Shown: positions 23,125 through 34,968 of the stretch, one piece after another | Numbering within the stretch: position 1 is the stretch's first letter | How the letters are laid out: each line of letters opens with the position of its first letter | From: Litsea cubeba | Lineage: Eukaryota; Streptophyta; Magnoliopsida; Laurales; Lauraceae | Length of the DNA stretch: 64,000 nt | NCBI GenBank assembly: GCA_012931725.1 | Contig: CM022948.1 | Location: forward strand, 69,170,444-69,234,443 | Direction: 5' to 3' | Translations under genes and position numbers: made by a program | The notes under the pieces: model-generated | What the model saw: only the letters and a program-made list of their open reading frames with translations | The model's database searches: none | What the model was told of the DNA's origin: nothing

Positions 23125-24440
23125 ATACCAGAAAGGTCAACTTTGGAAGCTATTTTCTCTCATAAGCAATTAATGAGTAAAATATCGAGCTGAGAGGAAA
23201 AATCTATATATGGACTTCATTGATCTAAAAAAGGCTTATGATAAGGTACCTAAAGATTTAATTTAGTGAGTTTTAAATAAAATTAATGTTTCAAGAGGCT
23301 ATATTAAAAGAGCAAGGCTCTCCTAAGCTTAAGCTTATGATATGATTCCGTAAGCTAACGCTTCTAGGGCCCATCCTTGATCCATCCAAATTGACCAAAC
23401 ACACGACCCCCTTAAAATGCACAAGCCCACCAACTTTTGATCAAATCCGAATTTACTAGACCGTTGGATCGACTATGTACCAATCCGAATAGACCGTTGA
23501 CCATTAAACTTTTTGTGCCCAGATGGAGATGATAGAAACCACGATTTGGGCTGATTTTTTTTAGGAAGGAGGGTCCCAGGGAGTCCTTGAAATCCCCCCC
23601 ACCCCCATCCCCATATGGGTCCCCAAGTGGGCCCCACTACGTAATTGAGCTTACTTCAGCTTACCTTATCTTAAGCTTCAGCTTAGGAGAGCTGGCCCCA
23701 TATTAAAATTATTAAAGACATGTATAAAAGAGCGGGAATGAGAACTACCTATGAAGAGGCAAGTGAGGTCCCAGTGACCATAGATTTGCATCCGAGGTCA
23801 TCCCTATGCCCTTATTTATTTGCATTTGATTATAAATGAGTTAACTACTCATATTAAAAATAAGATATTTTGTGTATATTGTTTGCAAATGATAGTGTTA
23901 TTGAATGAATTAAGGCATAATTTGAATGCAAAACTTAAGAGATGGCGTAACTTTTTAGAATCCAAAGGTTTTAAAATAAGTTGTATAAAAACAATATATA
24001 TAGATTGCAACTTTAGTGATCATTTACGAATACAAACAAGATTGAAGGAAAAACTTTATAAAATAGTTATTAGAGCAGTTATGACATATGGAGTAGAATG
24101 TTGGTCAATCAAAAAGTAACATATGCACGAAATGAAGGTAGCAAAAATGAAAATATTGAGGTAGATGTGTGGGAAAACTAGGAAGGATAAAATTAAAAAT
24201 AAGCAATTTTGAGAACATTTAAGGCAGCATAAGCTCATTTGAGATGTTTGGGCAATGTTCAATGCATGCCGACAAGTGTGCCGATAAGAAAGGCTTGGTT
24301 ATACAAGTTAATGACCTACCAAGAGAAAGGGTTAGGCTGAAGAGTACATGGATGAAGGTAGTAAAAATATATTTAATGAAGTGCAACCTATCCGAATATT
24401 TGGCTAAGGATGTATCGAAATGGAGATTTAGCTGATCCCA
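23125..24440 (+). pseudogene. RTE-type LINE remnant, later reverse transcriptase to 3' end
   Basis: The plus strand reads RSTLEAIF, then YMDFIDLKKAYDKVPKDLI. After an interruption it continues HPRSSLCPYLFAF, then FCVYCLQMIVLLNELRH (catalytic FADDIVL region, decayed), ESKGFKISCIKT, AVMTYGVECWSIKK, MKVAKMKILR.MCGKTRKDKI and finally a RVRLKSTWMKVVK segment. That is the RTE RT in order, through its conserved C-terminal tail. Stops and frameshifts are frequent, so it is dead. The gap at 23310-23699 is an inserted MITE. Confidence 0.85.
23310..23699. mobile_element. Mutator-type MITE inserted in the RTE LINE
   Basis: Ends are imperfect inverted repeats of 28 bp (core GCTCTCCTAAGCTTAAGCTTA and its partner TAAGCTTCAGCTTAGGAGAGC). 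A perfect 9-bp duplication, ATATTAAAA, flanks it at 23301-23309 and 23700-23708. Removing the element plus one duplication restores the LINE reading SRGYIKIIKDMYKRAG. The 9-bp duplication and G-rich tips fit Mutator-like elements. Non-coding, 390 bp. Confidence 0.9.
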
Positions 24441-25178
24441 ACGTAACAAGATTTTGATGATAATATTACATTATACAAATATATAATTTAAAAATAATTA
24501 ATTGAGCCGCGTTTGGGTATTCTTCGAAATCAGGTCAAATTTATAAATTTTTATGTGCACCCTCACTCTTTGGCATGTAAATGGTGATCCCAGGCTATAG
24601 ACTAAAAAAAAGACAAAAAAATAAGACATGGCAGAAGTAACCAAATCTTTATATTTACAGGAACCTCTCTCTCTGTTACAACTGAGTAAATAAAAATGAG
24701 GACAGTTCCTCTGTGACCTTCATGGCCAAGGATAGCAGTACAACATTACAGGCTGAAAGAAAACTGCACCACGCTGGTCTTCTTCCTAAACCTGTAAGAA
24801 TTCTCAACGACACTGAAAACAACATTTTACAGGGTATATAGAGCAGACCCACACAGAGTCAGACATATACCATCATCCTGCTTAAGTGAACACAAATTTG
24901 ACACACCCAAGTCAAGTCAACAGATGGACCACATGTAAATGACCTGGTTTTTAAAATCAGGTGGGTCTACCCACAATGTTCACCATGTGGGACAAACTTC
25001 TGCAAACTAAAATACAGAGAGCTCCTAAACAATTACATTCAGCATGCATCCCACCTGATGAGTGGACCACATCATCTAGAAATGGAGTCCACCAGTCGCT
25101 CCTATTGACCATGGAAAATGTTGACACATGGGGGCTCCACAAGGAGTGGTCCATAGGACCATAAAAGCTCCCTTTTCA
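24441..25178. other. Intergenic / 3' flank of the TIN1-like gene
   Basis: No gene recognised. The right part is presumably the 3' untranslated region of the minus-strand gene whose stop is at 25179. Confidence 0.4.
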
Positions 25179-28100
25179 CTACCACTTTACATCCAACGTT
25201 AGAGATTCTGGAGGCACCACACCGGATGGAATCTGAGTGAAAGAGACGTTGGACATCAGGTTACTCCACGCAGTGGTGTCCAATGCAACAAAAGGTGCCA
25301 CTTTCTTCACCATGAGAGGCTTCAGCCTCTCTGCTTCAACCCTCGCCACTACCTCAAACCACACCCGTTCCAGCTTTGGCTTTGTTCTCCATGCTGCCAT
25401 TCTATCCCACGTCATATTGTTGTTGCCCAGGTCTCTTTCCAATTCCAGCTGGAATCGAATTATAGTAGATGCTGTAATTCTGGCTCTTAGAAGCCTATTT
25501 GACCGATTCTGGAAGATTCTGTCACCTAGGAAGTTCCTTAAAAGCTTCTCAACAAGAGCTATCCTTGAAGTTAGGGAGTAAATTGGGCATGCCCGGTTTT
25601 TGCCATAGTATCCAGTGTAGCACTTGTCTGGCAATAGCTCAACCGTGTTTGGTGAGAGGAAGGCAGTTTGAATATGAGCAATGGGACTGTGGCTCTTGTA
25701 TGCAATAAGTGAAGCTGATCCTGAGATGTGAATCTGACGTAACGGTGTGCATGTGGAGTCGCCAAAAGGCAAAGATTGCTTTCTGGCCTCATGGCTGACC
25801 AAGCTTCGGTTTACTGGTGGAGCATCATTGAAAGGGTGAATGAGGGTGACTTCTTGTGCACCTTTCACTTCCACCACAATGCCTTCATTCACAAGAACTC
25901 GTTTTAAACCCATGAGCGTGGTGTTAAGCTGCATAGAAATGACCCCACAGAGAGCATTATAAGACAAAGGAAAGAAATAACACTGAAAAAAATCAAATAA
26001 ATTCATAATATTAAACATACTAAGTAGGAAACCAGCTATTAACTGCTTCGCAGACATACTATGTAAAGGTAACTAGTAAACTCTGTTTCCTTTCCACTGG
26101 AGAATGTAAACAAGTTGCCTCACACTCAAAACACGTAAAATTTTCAAACAACTGAGCTTATCTCAATTTTCAACTGTGCCATCTCAGCAAGATATGAGGC
26201 TAGATAGTTCTTTAGTTTTTTGCTCTTTTTTTTTTAAGATTTTACCTAAAAAAGGACCCTAGTTGGCCACTAAGCATAAAATGGGCCACTAGTAAATATG
26301 GCACGGAAGTGGTCCCCTAGGAACACTTCAGTTTTTTATTATTAATGATCGAAACATGTGACGACATCGTCGTCACATTCAGCCCCATAAAAGGACCCAC
26401 GAAACCCCACTTCCCCATTTTCCCCTACTTCCTCCCATCCCTTTCTCCCTCACCCCTGGCGGTTTCCTTTCCTCCTTCCTCAAAAGGTAGAGCAGGTGGT
26501 CCCAAAGATCATTTTCCAACCTATTGGATTGTAGCATCAAGATTTCCAGCACCTTTATCAGGAAACTCCACCGAAACCCCACTTCCCCATTTTCCCATTC
26601 ATCCTCCCATCACTTTCTCCCTTTTCCCCTGGCGGTTTGCTTTCCTCCTTCCTCAAAAGGTAGAGCAGGTGGTCCCAAAGGTCGTTTTCCAACCTTTTGG
26701 ATTGTAGCATCAAGATTTCCAGCATCTTTATCAGGCGGAGGTATTCTTCTTGTCGCTTTTCCTTTTCTGTATTACAAAATGATGATTTACTGGGGTTTCT
26801 TCATCTTCTTTCCATATACTTCACATCGTAAAATGGTTAATATTCATGCACTATATATGATTTTTGCATTGAATCAACCCATCACTTAGTCCTTCCATTT
26901 TCCCTGTTCTCGACTGGGTAGTCAACCCTAGTGGACATGCAGAGACTTCATGCAAATATGTGGACCATGTTGGAAATGCGTTTGTAACTTTGGTTCCTCA
27001 CAAGGGTGGCCTCTTCCTCTCAATCTATCAATTACCATTGTAACTTTGTTCCCTTTTTGTGCCCCACCCATCCCTTCTAAAAAATTCACAATAGCAAACT
27101 AATGTAAAGGTAAATATGTGTTTTACATGATTTTAATAGGATACAAATGCAACTGCAACTAAAGTTTAATTTCAAACACCTAGATTGATTGCAAATCCAC
27201 TGATGTGTATGTTGGAAGACTCGGATAAGGAAGTAACTCGGACTGTACTAAGTATTGGTTGACCTTTAAGACAATTGTTTTTTGGCATACTTTTCATATG
27301 AAACTGATGCTTTACTTTGTGTGAGGTTAATATCTTACCATCTTAATTCTGCCACAGCATTTATAGAGCACATGCCCTTCTCTACTTTTCCCTTCTTTTG
27401 AATTGTGACTTCTTGGGCTTTTCTATAAGTTGGTTGGTAGACCTGGCATAAGCTAAAGACATAGTTTAATTGAAACATCCAGCATCTACGACATAGTTTC
27501 CCTTTTCTTTATTTTTCCCTTCTTTATTTAGTTATACTCTTTGGACCATTATAATTGTTATTGTTCTTCTTGTTCATCATGTTTCCATTGTAATGGCTTC
27601 ATCATTAATCATTGTAGTAGTAGCCATGTTGTAAAGAAAGATGCAGAAAGAGCAACACCTAGTCACGGTTGTTGGCCTGGTTCGGATTCTATCTCAACTC
27701 TCATGATCCCTAACTTAAACCGACACACTATCCACTCCACTTTCAAACACCATACCTCTCGAACACTGAACCCAATGGACCGGAGTGACCTATGGGTTAA
27801 TGGTTCATGGGCCTGGTCCATATTGCATCAACTAATTGGCGCAGCCCGGGTCCTCAATTGGAAAATTGGTGCAACCCGGATCCGCGATCGACGAATAGTA
27901 GATCAATCTCCCGAAGGTTGATCGAATCCAAGAATGGATTCAGCCACTAGGGCACACTTCTGATAATGAGAAACACCATAACTTAAGACAAGTCTCTTTT
28001 AACTCAAAGATTAATTGATAGTAAGCATTGTATTACAATGAGGCCTAACATCCTTATATAGAGGAGTTGGCTTAATCCCTAAGCAAAAATATTTCCTAAT

Positions 28101-31100
28101 ATCTGAATAATGCTTAAAATAAAATACAAAACTCACTAATAATAATCCTAAACCAATTAAACTGCTAAATAAATGGATGTCCCGTTGGGCCTATGGGCTG
28201 GACCCAATGGGTTGGCCGACCTATTATCTGGCCTGCATCAAAAATAGACTAATCTCCCAAGGGATTGATCGAATCCAGAGATGGATTCAGCCACTAGGGC
28301 ATACTCAAGACCATAAAACACACCATAATTGAAGAAAACTCAAAGAAATCTTTGATTAATTGAAAATAGCATAAGCAATTACAATGGGGGCTCATCTATA
28401 TATAGTGGAATAGAATGTTCCTCTCTTACTTGGACTTTAAGACTTTCCTAAACATGAGAGAAGACTAAAGCAAAAGAGGAAACTAGATATTAGCAATCCT
28501 AATAATAGAAGAATTAGAAACAAGGATAAAATTAGAATCCCATAGTAGCTCTCAGTCACAATTGAGCCTATGGCCTGAACCCAATGGACCGGGTTGACCT
28601 ATGGGTCAATGGGCTGGCCCGGTTGACTTCTTGGGACTGATCCGTACTACATCAACTCTCCCCGACTTAGAACAACTCAACTCCAGCGAGTTAGTCTATG
28701 ATACCCAGATACGGCAACTTACCCATGGTACCCGTGCAGACACGGTACGATACGGATACGGATACGGGATACCGCAAGATACGGTAGGGATACGTGCAAC
28801 AAAAATCGGGATACGGCTGTGTTGTATTAAAAAAAAAAATAGTGGAAATCTGCCTTCCCGACCACCCACAACCCCACCCCCTCTCAGCTGAACCCATTCC
28901 CCTTCGCCTCCATCACCCAGAGCAAAGAAGAAGAGAAAAAAAAAAGAGAGAAGAGAAGAGGAACAGGGAAAAAAAAAAAAAAAGAGCGTACCTGCACCGA
29001 CGTCGCCACAGCATCATCGTCGCCGCCACCATCATCGTCGTCTCCACCATCATCGTCGCTGTCGCTGCCTGCTCTCTTCCCTCATCGCATGCTGTGGCGC
29101 TGCTGCTCTCTCCCCATCTCTCTTATGTTAGGGCAGAAGAGAGAAAACCAACGAAGCCTTTTTATCTTTTTGTAACATGGGTCACTTCCAGTGTCCTCCA
29201 GGACTACTTGAAACTGTGTCTCCAACTCTTATTTAAAAGTTGGCCAAGGCCCATGTATTCCACAATCCAATTTTAAGTGAGGCAGGACCCAAATTGTGGG
29301 CTTCAAATCGAGTCAAGCTCAGCCCATTTATAATAAAAAAAAATTAAACAGCAAACTAAAATTCTATTTACTCTAGATTGACAGCTTCAACAAAAAATAT
29401 AAATATTTATATATTTCATTTAAAATAAACTCCCAATTAAATATTTATATTTATATATTTTTTTAAAATGCCGTACCCGTATCCGTATCCTAAAATTTTG
29501 AAGTTGACGTATCGGACGCTCGTTCCCGTGTCCCGTATCCGTACCCGTGTCCGTATCCGGGCATCATAGGAGTTAGTAGCTTGGTAATGCTCATAGAGTT
29601 CTAGACTCAAGTGCTAGAAGTCGGAAGTTGTAATCCATGTATATTCAAAGAGTGGACGGTTTTGCCAACGGACAAGGAACTTTTGATATAGCAAATTGAT
29701 AACTAAGTGACTACTCCAATTGGGCCTGTGGTTTGGGCCCAAAGGGTTGGCCGACCCACGGTCTGGCCTGCAACAATTCTCCCCGTCTCAAAGAGAACTC
29801 GACCTTGAGTTTTGTAAGTGTCCTCCTAGGTCGAAAATCAATCGCACAAACTTTTGATTTTTCCAATGATCTTCATTCTCTTGACATGACTTGAAAATTA
29901 GACTCAATCTTTTCCTCCATCTAAAAGTAGAATGGAAGTGTCGCTTCTTCTTATGTATATGCATTTAGTTCGAATGTGTGACTTTCCCATTAGACACTTG
30001 AACTGTAGAAGCTGCCATATTTGAGTGCAATCTTCAAGTTTCCATCAGCGATCCCCTAAAGATAAAATTGATGTGGGGGACTTCAACTATTGGTTCTTCT
30101 TTTGATGCTTTTGATGCCTGCTGAATAATCAATGATCCAATTGGATTTTCTGAAAGTGGCATTACAATCAGATCCATCGGATGTTCAGTCTCTTTGCTAA
30201 CCATATCCTTGTCTTCAATGTTTGCCTCTGGTTCCTTCGTTGCTTGTATCTTTTGGTCACATTATTCACAAATAATTGAGGCCTTTTGTCTTATAATGCC
30301 GTTGACGTATTATCCATCTCTCACATTGTCATGGTGTCTTCCGGGTATTTTATCTTGCTTCTCAATTGTAGCGATTTTTTTTCTTCTTCTGTTTGCTTGC
30401 TCTTTGATTCTTGAAGTGAAGGTGATGAAGTAGACAGAGATGCCAAAGAAGTAGCCTGTGGCGATGAAGGTGGAGTCTTCATGGGTCACTACTAGATTCA
30501 CGCCCATTCCATTTAAAAGTTAATGTTTTTTTTTTATAACAATAAAATTTTATTTCACCAAACCCAGAAAGGGACAAAACGTAGCGAAAGCATAATCAAC
30601 AAAAAGATAACAAAAAATAACTAAACATCAAAAGAAATGGAAGAGCGAAAAACTCCTTCTCGAGTAAGACTATCCGCAACGGCATTTGCTTCTCTAAGAA
30701 TATGATGGAAGCTGGCTCCCAACCTCCTTGAAATATCCTGCACCTCCTCCACCCAATCCGCCAATCTCCAAGGATAAGAAGAACTTCCTGAACACCACTG
30801 AATTACCGAGAAAGAATCTCCCTCAAGAAAAGCACTATAACCAGCCATTTGAAGTAGCTCTCTGCAACCAATAAGAATAGCAAACAACTCAATTTCATTA
30901 GCATCCGAAGAGTCAATCGGCCCAGAGAAGCTCCTTACAATCTTACCATTACAATCCCTTATAACTCCACCTATCCCTCCCTTCCGCAAAGAATGAACAA
31001 AGCTACCATCAAAATTCAAATTCAGAACACCAGTAGGGGGATTCATCCATGCAACTCTAACTTTGGACTTAACACTCCAACCACCTTTAAAGAAGGAAGA

Positions 31101-34100
31101 CCAAGATCTATTAAGATCTTTCACAGAAACTCCATTAAACTCCTTACGTTACGCGTACTCGCCCATTCAGAGAAGGACCAAATTATGGACTCTACCACCT
31201 CCATCACAGAGTTAGACTTATTCCTGAAAACTCTATTATTCCTTTCAAACCAAAGCTGGACATGTAGCATACAATACTAACCTCCATAAGAACTTATCCC
31301 GAATAAACTTACAGCGCCAACGCCAATGAAGAAATAGAGCTTCAACAGTCCTAGGTATAACCCATTCAATACCAAACATTTCAAACAAAGCAAACCACAC
31401 TCTATGAGCAAAAAGACAATGAATCATCAAATGATGCATTGTTTCCTCATCTTCAAAACACATTGGACACCCATTGATGATGGTATGATTCCTCCATCTC
31501 ATTTTATCTATAATTAAAATTTTATGTAACCTCGCTATCCAACAAAAGGCCAATACCCTTGGTGGAACCAAAGGAGTCCAAAAATGATGATAGCCCTCCA
31601 CTCTTTCAGAAGAATCAGCCAAAGGATTATAAAAAGACTTCACGGAAAACCGGCCCTTGACATTTGGTTTCCATAATCTGACATCTGAATTACCACCTGA
31701 TAAAAACATTGTACTAAGTAAGCCAAGAAAAGACGCAAAATCAGAAATTTCGTAGTCCAAAAGATTTCTTCGGAAAGAGAAATCCCAAACAACACCTCCC
31801 CCAGAATAGGAAAAATTATCCATCACAAAAGCATGTTGCCTCTGATCCAACAAAAAAAAAAGATTAGGAAATTGATGTTTCAAAGTTTTAAAAGCGTATG
31901 TATTAGCTACATGATCGGCGATGCCTTTAAGACGTTGGAGCTACCAAAAAAGATGTGGGCAACATTCATGGGAATAACATCACACTTAACATTGTCTTCC
32001 TATGAGCCAACTCTTAAAGGAACAATACACTGTCCGTTGATGGGAATAGAATAACCATCTACCCTCGGGTGCTTCTCTGTTGGCAATTGAAGTTTCTAAA
32101 CTGCTTCTTTGGATATGGCATTCATAGCACTACCACAATTAATAATTACATTGCAACCCTTACCTTTACAGATCACTCTTATCCGAAAAATAAGAGCTCG
32201 ATTCTCATTATCATCTTCTATGCCATCTGCGACTAAAAGGCACCGGTGAAGGTAAGCAATAGGCTTCCATTAGCACATGAAACCTCAAGTGGAAGCCCTG
32301 TCTCAGGTTGTAGTTCTCTGACAGGCTGCTCCATTTCTATGTGCTCTTATTGTTCATCACCATTGGGTTCTCCTTCACAATGCAGATTCCTATGCGGACA
32401 TTCATTTCCATAATGACCTCTCTTTGTTTGCAAGAATGGCATACAATATCTCGCTGATTTGTTCTACCGCATCCGTTAGCATTATTCTACTTTGCTTGCC
32501 ATCTCTGATTTTGCTAGGGTTTTTTTTGTCCCTGTGGCAAAGCTTGTTGTTGCCTTTGAGTTTGATTCTGTGGTTGTCCTGGAGGCGGTTGGAACCCTTG
32601 CTGTGGGATCCGGTCAAAAGTAGAATCTAGACCCTTGCTGTGGGATCCAGTTGGAACCAATCCAATTTCTACTATAGCATCAGGACTTAATGCCTCTCCT
32701 AGGCTCACCCGTGCAGCACTAGTACACTAAGGGCACCCAAAGATGTCCCTCTCAAAATTTCATAGCCTGTGCCTATATCACATCATAACTAGACAAGGGA
32801 CTACCACACTGCAGCATTTAAAAGAGTAAAGCAGTTGATGAATAAGATCTTTAATTGATGAAGGGACAAACTGTACACAAAGGAAGATGTACAAACAATA
32901 CACCGACACTGGGCAAGGTAACTTTCACACTGGAGAATACAATGCCCAAAAATGAGGAGTCCCCTCCTGTTTCATTTTTCGGCACTTGGGCGTCCAGGTA
33001 GACCTTTCTAGAGCCTTCTGACTTCTAGAGCATTCTGGCCGGGATCCTCACATTTCCCACATGTCTAGCTAATTCCAGAGGCATCTAGGTCTTCCAAGGA
33101 TACTCTAGAATCACATATACAGTAAGCTAAGTTTTTAAGAAATATGTACAATCTGGCCAACTCAAAGGCACAAGGGAATCAGGAACAAGTATAAGCTTAA
33201 AAGACTCGCACTGGGCTGGTTAACTCTCTAACGATCAGTCCCTGTATCGACACCATCAGGGACCTTCTGTGCAAGTACCCTTTTACTTTTCTTGATCCTC
33301 AAATTGCTAGAGTTGCATCCCACCTCCAGCTGAGACAACTCTAGAGATCAAGAGATTTGGAGAAGCTGCATTGGTTTAATGCGCCCAGCCACTCTATTTA
33401 TAATGGAGTCTCATGTACAGTAATAGCAATGAGCTTATCTACACAAAAACAATAAAGCTTGACTAATTACTTGAATATAAGAAAATGTGGTACGTGAAAG
33501 ACTAACAAATAATGGTGATCCTACCCCACCCCAAAACAGAGACACACACAAAACCGACCACCACCACAACCAAAAAAGAAAAAAATAATAAAGTGGATAG
33601 CTGGTAGCATTGACAGCTTGGGCAGTAACTGCTAACGACGAGGAGTGGGATAAGGCTAGGTGAAGAGATTAGGGTGGCAATCAATCTCTATATTTTTGTG
33701 CATTCACGGAAGACATCATTGTGAGAAATCTAGAGAGCACTTGCACTGTAACAATATAGAGGAGTTGAAGCATGTATGGAAACACCCATATCAGTAAGTA
33801 GTCAGTGAGGCCAAATAATCTCAGTAATAGTGTGAGCTAAGGTGCAGTATTCGGATTCAGTAGAATAACAATAAACAACTGATTGCTTCTATCTCACTGG
33901 AAAGAAGTAAAGCCATCATCCCTTCACTGAATAAACAATGTGAGGCTGAGTGATAGTCAAGTGGAGAGTGCTAATTGTTTTGGAATCAACCTTTCCAACA
34001 GGAGAGAAAAAACTACAACATCACCATCATCGTCATTTTTCCTCCTTTCTAACATAAAGCATTCAATGCAAATTAAACCCAACTTTTCAATAAAATATCA

Positions 34101-34713
34101 ACAAAACAACAACGAATATCAGTTTCAATCCAAATTCACCAAAACACAACAAAAGAAACCAATATGTACAAAAAGAGCAATCCATACCGGCAACAGAAGC
34201 GAGAGATTATCATCCCCAGCGACCCGCAGCTCAACTGGCCCCTCCAATTCCAGCCCTGTAATCACCGGCTTCGACCCAAATCGATCCCCCAACCCCAATC
34301 CAAAACCACCCCATTTCCCCAATTTCCTCCATGAAGAGATCTCATCCGAAAATCTGAACACCACAACAGTCTTGCCGATCCGAAGGCGGAATTCGTACCG
34401 CTGCGAAGCCGCGACCCTAGCGCTCCTGATGCCAGAAACCCGAATCTCTTCCAAATTCCAGCCTTTCTTAGTCGAAATCGCCTTCAAAACGTCCTGGTTT
34501 TGAGAGATGGAAAAAAAGCTTTTAGGGTGTTTGTAAGAGTGGGTCTGAGAATTTTTTTTGAGAACTGCGTACCTCGAGGAAGGGATGGGAAGGAGGAGGA
34601 GGAGCAGGAGCAGGGAATTCGATTGTAGAAGGAGGGATTGAAGCGTTGATTGCTGATGATGCTGGGTAGGAGAAGGTGAGGAGCGAGAGAGCGAGAGGAA
34701 GGAAGATGAGCAT
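25179..34713 (-). CDS. Secreted/ER-type plant protein related to TUNICAMYCIN INDUCED 1, 3 exons
   Basis: Exons on the minus strand: 34713-34573, 34493-34188 and 25928-25179, all GT-AG and phase 0, giving 398 residues. Exon 1 encodes a signal peptide (MLIFLPLALSLLTFSYPASS) and a short Pro-rich stretch. Exon 2 has VLKAISTKKGWNLEEIRVSG, RYEFRLRIGKT and GPVELRVAGDDNLSLLLP. Exon 3 has GLKRVLVNEGIVVEVKGAQE, IELLPDKCY-like and ACPIYSLTSRIALVEKLLR segments, then RVWFEVVARVEAERLKPLMV, and ends PPESLTLDVKW. The layout resembles TIN1, an unfolded-protein-response-induced ER protein of plants, but the match is from memory and it may be a paralogue family. The first intron is 79 bp and the second 8.3 kb of nested transposons. 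No lesion was seen in the coding parts. Confidence 0.82.
26401..26740. repeat. Tandem duplication, two copies of about 172 bp
   Basis: A block starting GAAACCCCACTTCCCCATTT at 26401 repeats from 26573 and includes AAAAGGTAGAGCAGGTGGTC and GATTGTAGCATCAAGATTTC in both copies. It lies in the long intron of the TIN1-like gene. Slight divergence between copies indicates a fairly recent event. Confidence 0.9.
26741..27749. other. Intron sequence, nothing recognised
   Basis: AT-rich part of the TIN1-like long intron without a recognisable gene or bounded element. Confidence 0.4.
27750..28654 (-). mobile_element. Head-to-tail row of Gypsy LTRs (two complete, one partial)
   Basis: Three minus-strand LTR heads start at 28654 (TGATGTAGTACGGATC), 28240 (TGATGCAGGCC) and 27830 (TGATGCAATATGGACC), 414 and 410 bp apart. 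The first two share the later block GATTCAGCCACTAGGGCA (plus strand) and have TATATA-type boxes. The first is preceded on its strand by a polypurine tract (AAGTCGGGGAGAGT), so it is a true 3' LTR. No internal region lies between the heads, as expected after unequal recombination or serial insertion. Confidence 0.7.
28696..29569. mobile_element. hAT-type non-autonomous element with subterminal GATACGG arrays
   Basis: Inverted ends CTATGATACCCAGATACGG and CTATGATGCCCGGATACGG (17 of 19 match). A perfect 8-bp duplication, GAGTTAGT, flanks it at 28688-28695 and 29570-29577. Both ends carry clusters of (G)ATACGG, ACACGG and GTACGG words, directed inward, like transposase-binding subterminal repeats. 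The inside (about 28850-29150) is GC-rich with GCC/ATC triplet runs and may be captured host sequence. No transposase. It interrupts Gypsy sequence. Confidence 0.92.
29570..29790 (-). mobile_element. Gypsy LTR head with adjoining polypurine tract
   Basis: On the minus strand GAGACGGGGAGAAT is followed by TGTTGCAGGCCAGACC, which is very similar to the LTR head at 28240. This marks another 3' LTR start of the same or a sister family. The LTR runs into the hAT element at 29569. Confidence 0.55.
29791..30519 (-). pseudogene. Internal Gypsy sequence, downstream of the protease segment
   Basis: From 30519 downward the minus strand resumes the Gypsy protein cut by the L1 insertion: with the segment ending at 31887, the junction reads YAFKWNGRE. 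It then degrades (stops, no reverse transcriptase motif), so the pol part was deleted or is unrecognisable. Confidence 0.5.
30520..31886 (-). mobile_element. 5'-truncated L1-type LINE (zf-RVT and RNase H domains)
   Basis: Minus-strand reading: QFPNLFFL, then SVKSFYNPL, PPRVLAFCWIARLHKILIID, a zf-RVT block GCPMCFEDEETMHHLMIHC, then after a frameshift NNRVFRNK-like sequence, and RNase H (NLNFDGSF, NEIELFAILIGC, EGDSFSVIQW, REANAVADSLTREG). The 3' end has AATAAAATTTTATTGTTA and a poly(A). TTTAAAAG flanks it at 30512-30519 and 31887-31894, the target duplication. At least one frameshift, at about 31130-31250, makes it inactive. Confidence 0.9.
31887..32710 (-). pseudogene. Gypsy gag zinc knuckle and protease remnant
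   Basis: Minus-strand translation shows a Gln/Pro-rich gag segment (32708-32520), a zinc knuckle CHSCKQRGHYGNEC near 32430, and a protease-like part (VIINCGSAMNAISKEAV, LPTEKHPRVDGYSIPING, KCDVIPMNVAHIFFG) down to 31887. The catalytic Asp of the usual DSGS is Asn here, and two stops occur. The L1 at 30520-31886 splits it. Confidence 0.7.
32740..33440 (-). repeat. Possible LTR or promoter-bearing repeat
   Basis: A plant-style core promoter, CCATTATAAATAGAGTGG on the minus strand near 33395-33412, sits in non-coding sequence just upstream of the Gypsy gag remnant, where a 5' LTR would lie. Exact ends and a partner copy were not found, and it does not resemble the LTR heads at 27.8-28.7 kb. Confidence 0.3.
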
Positions 34714-34968
34714 CTTCTTCTTATTCTTCTTCTTCTTCTACATGAAATGATCGATGAGAAACAGGAGGAAGTATTCCTTTCGATGAAACGAAGTTGGTGT
34801 CCCTGTTTGGATGTGGAGAAAATTGGTGAGTGTAGATCCAAATAGGGAAAATTATGTTTTCCTAGATAAAAAAAAATCCCCCTCCTTACAATTTCTATAT
34901 TAAAACGGGCCTATGGTAAAATGCCATTGCTTAAAAATTCTAAATGGCCTGATGCCAGGCCCGAAAAG
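34714..34968 (-). promoter_or_regulatory. Upstream region of the TIN1-like gene
   Basis: About 255 bp between the start codon and an inverted repeat at 34969-35059. No certain TATA box or unfolded-protein-response element was identified by eye. Confidence 0.3.

Noticed and set aside
26357..26377. Small perfect palindrome TGTGACGAC/GTCGTCACA
   Set aside because: Nine-base arms inside a long intron. TGACG words could bind bZIP factors, but nothing else supports a regulatory site.
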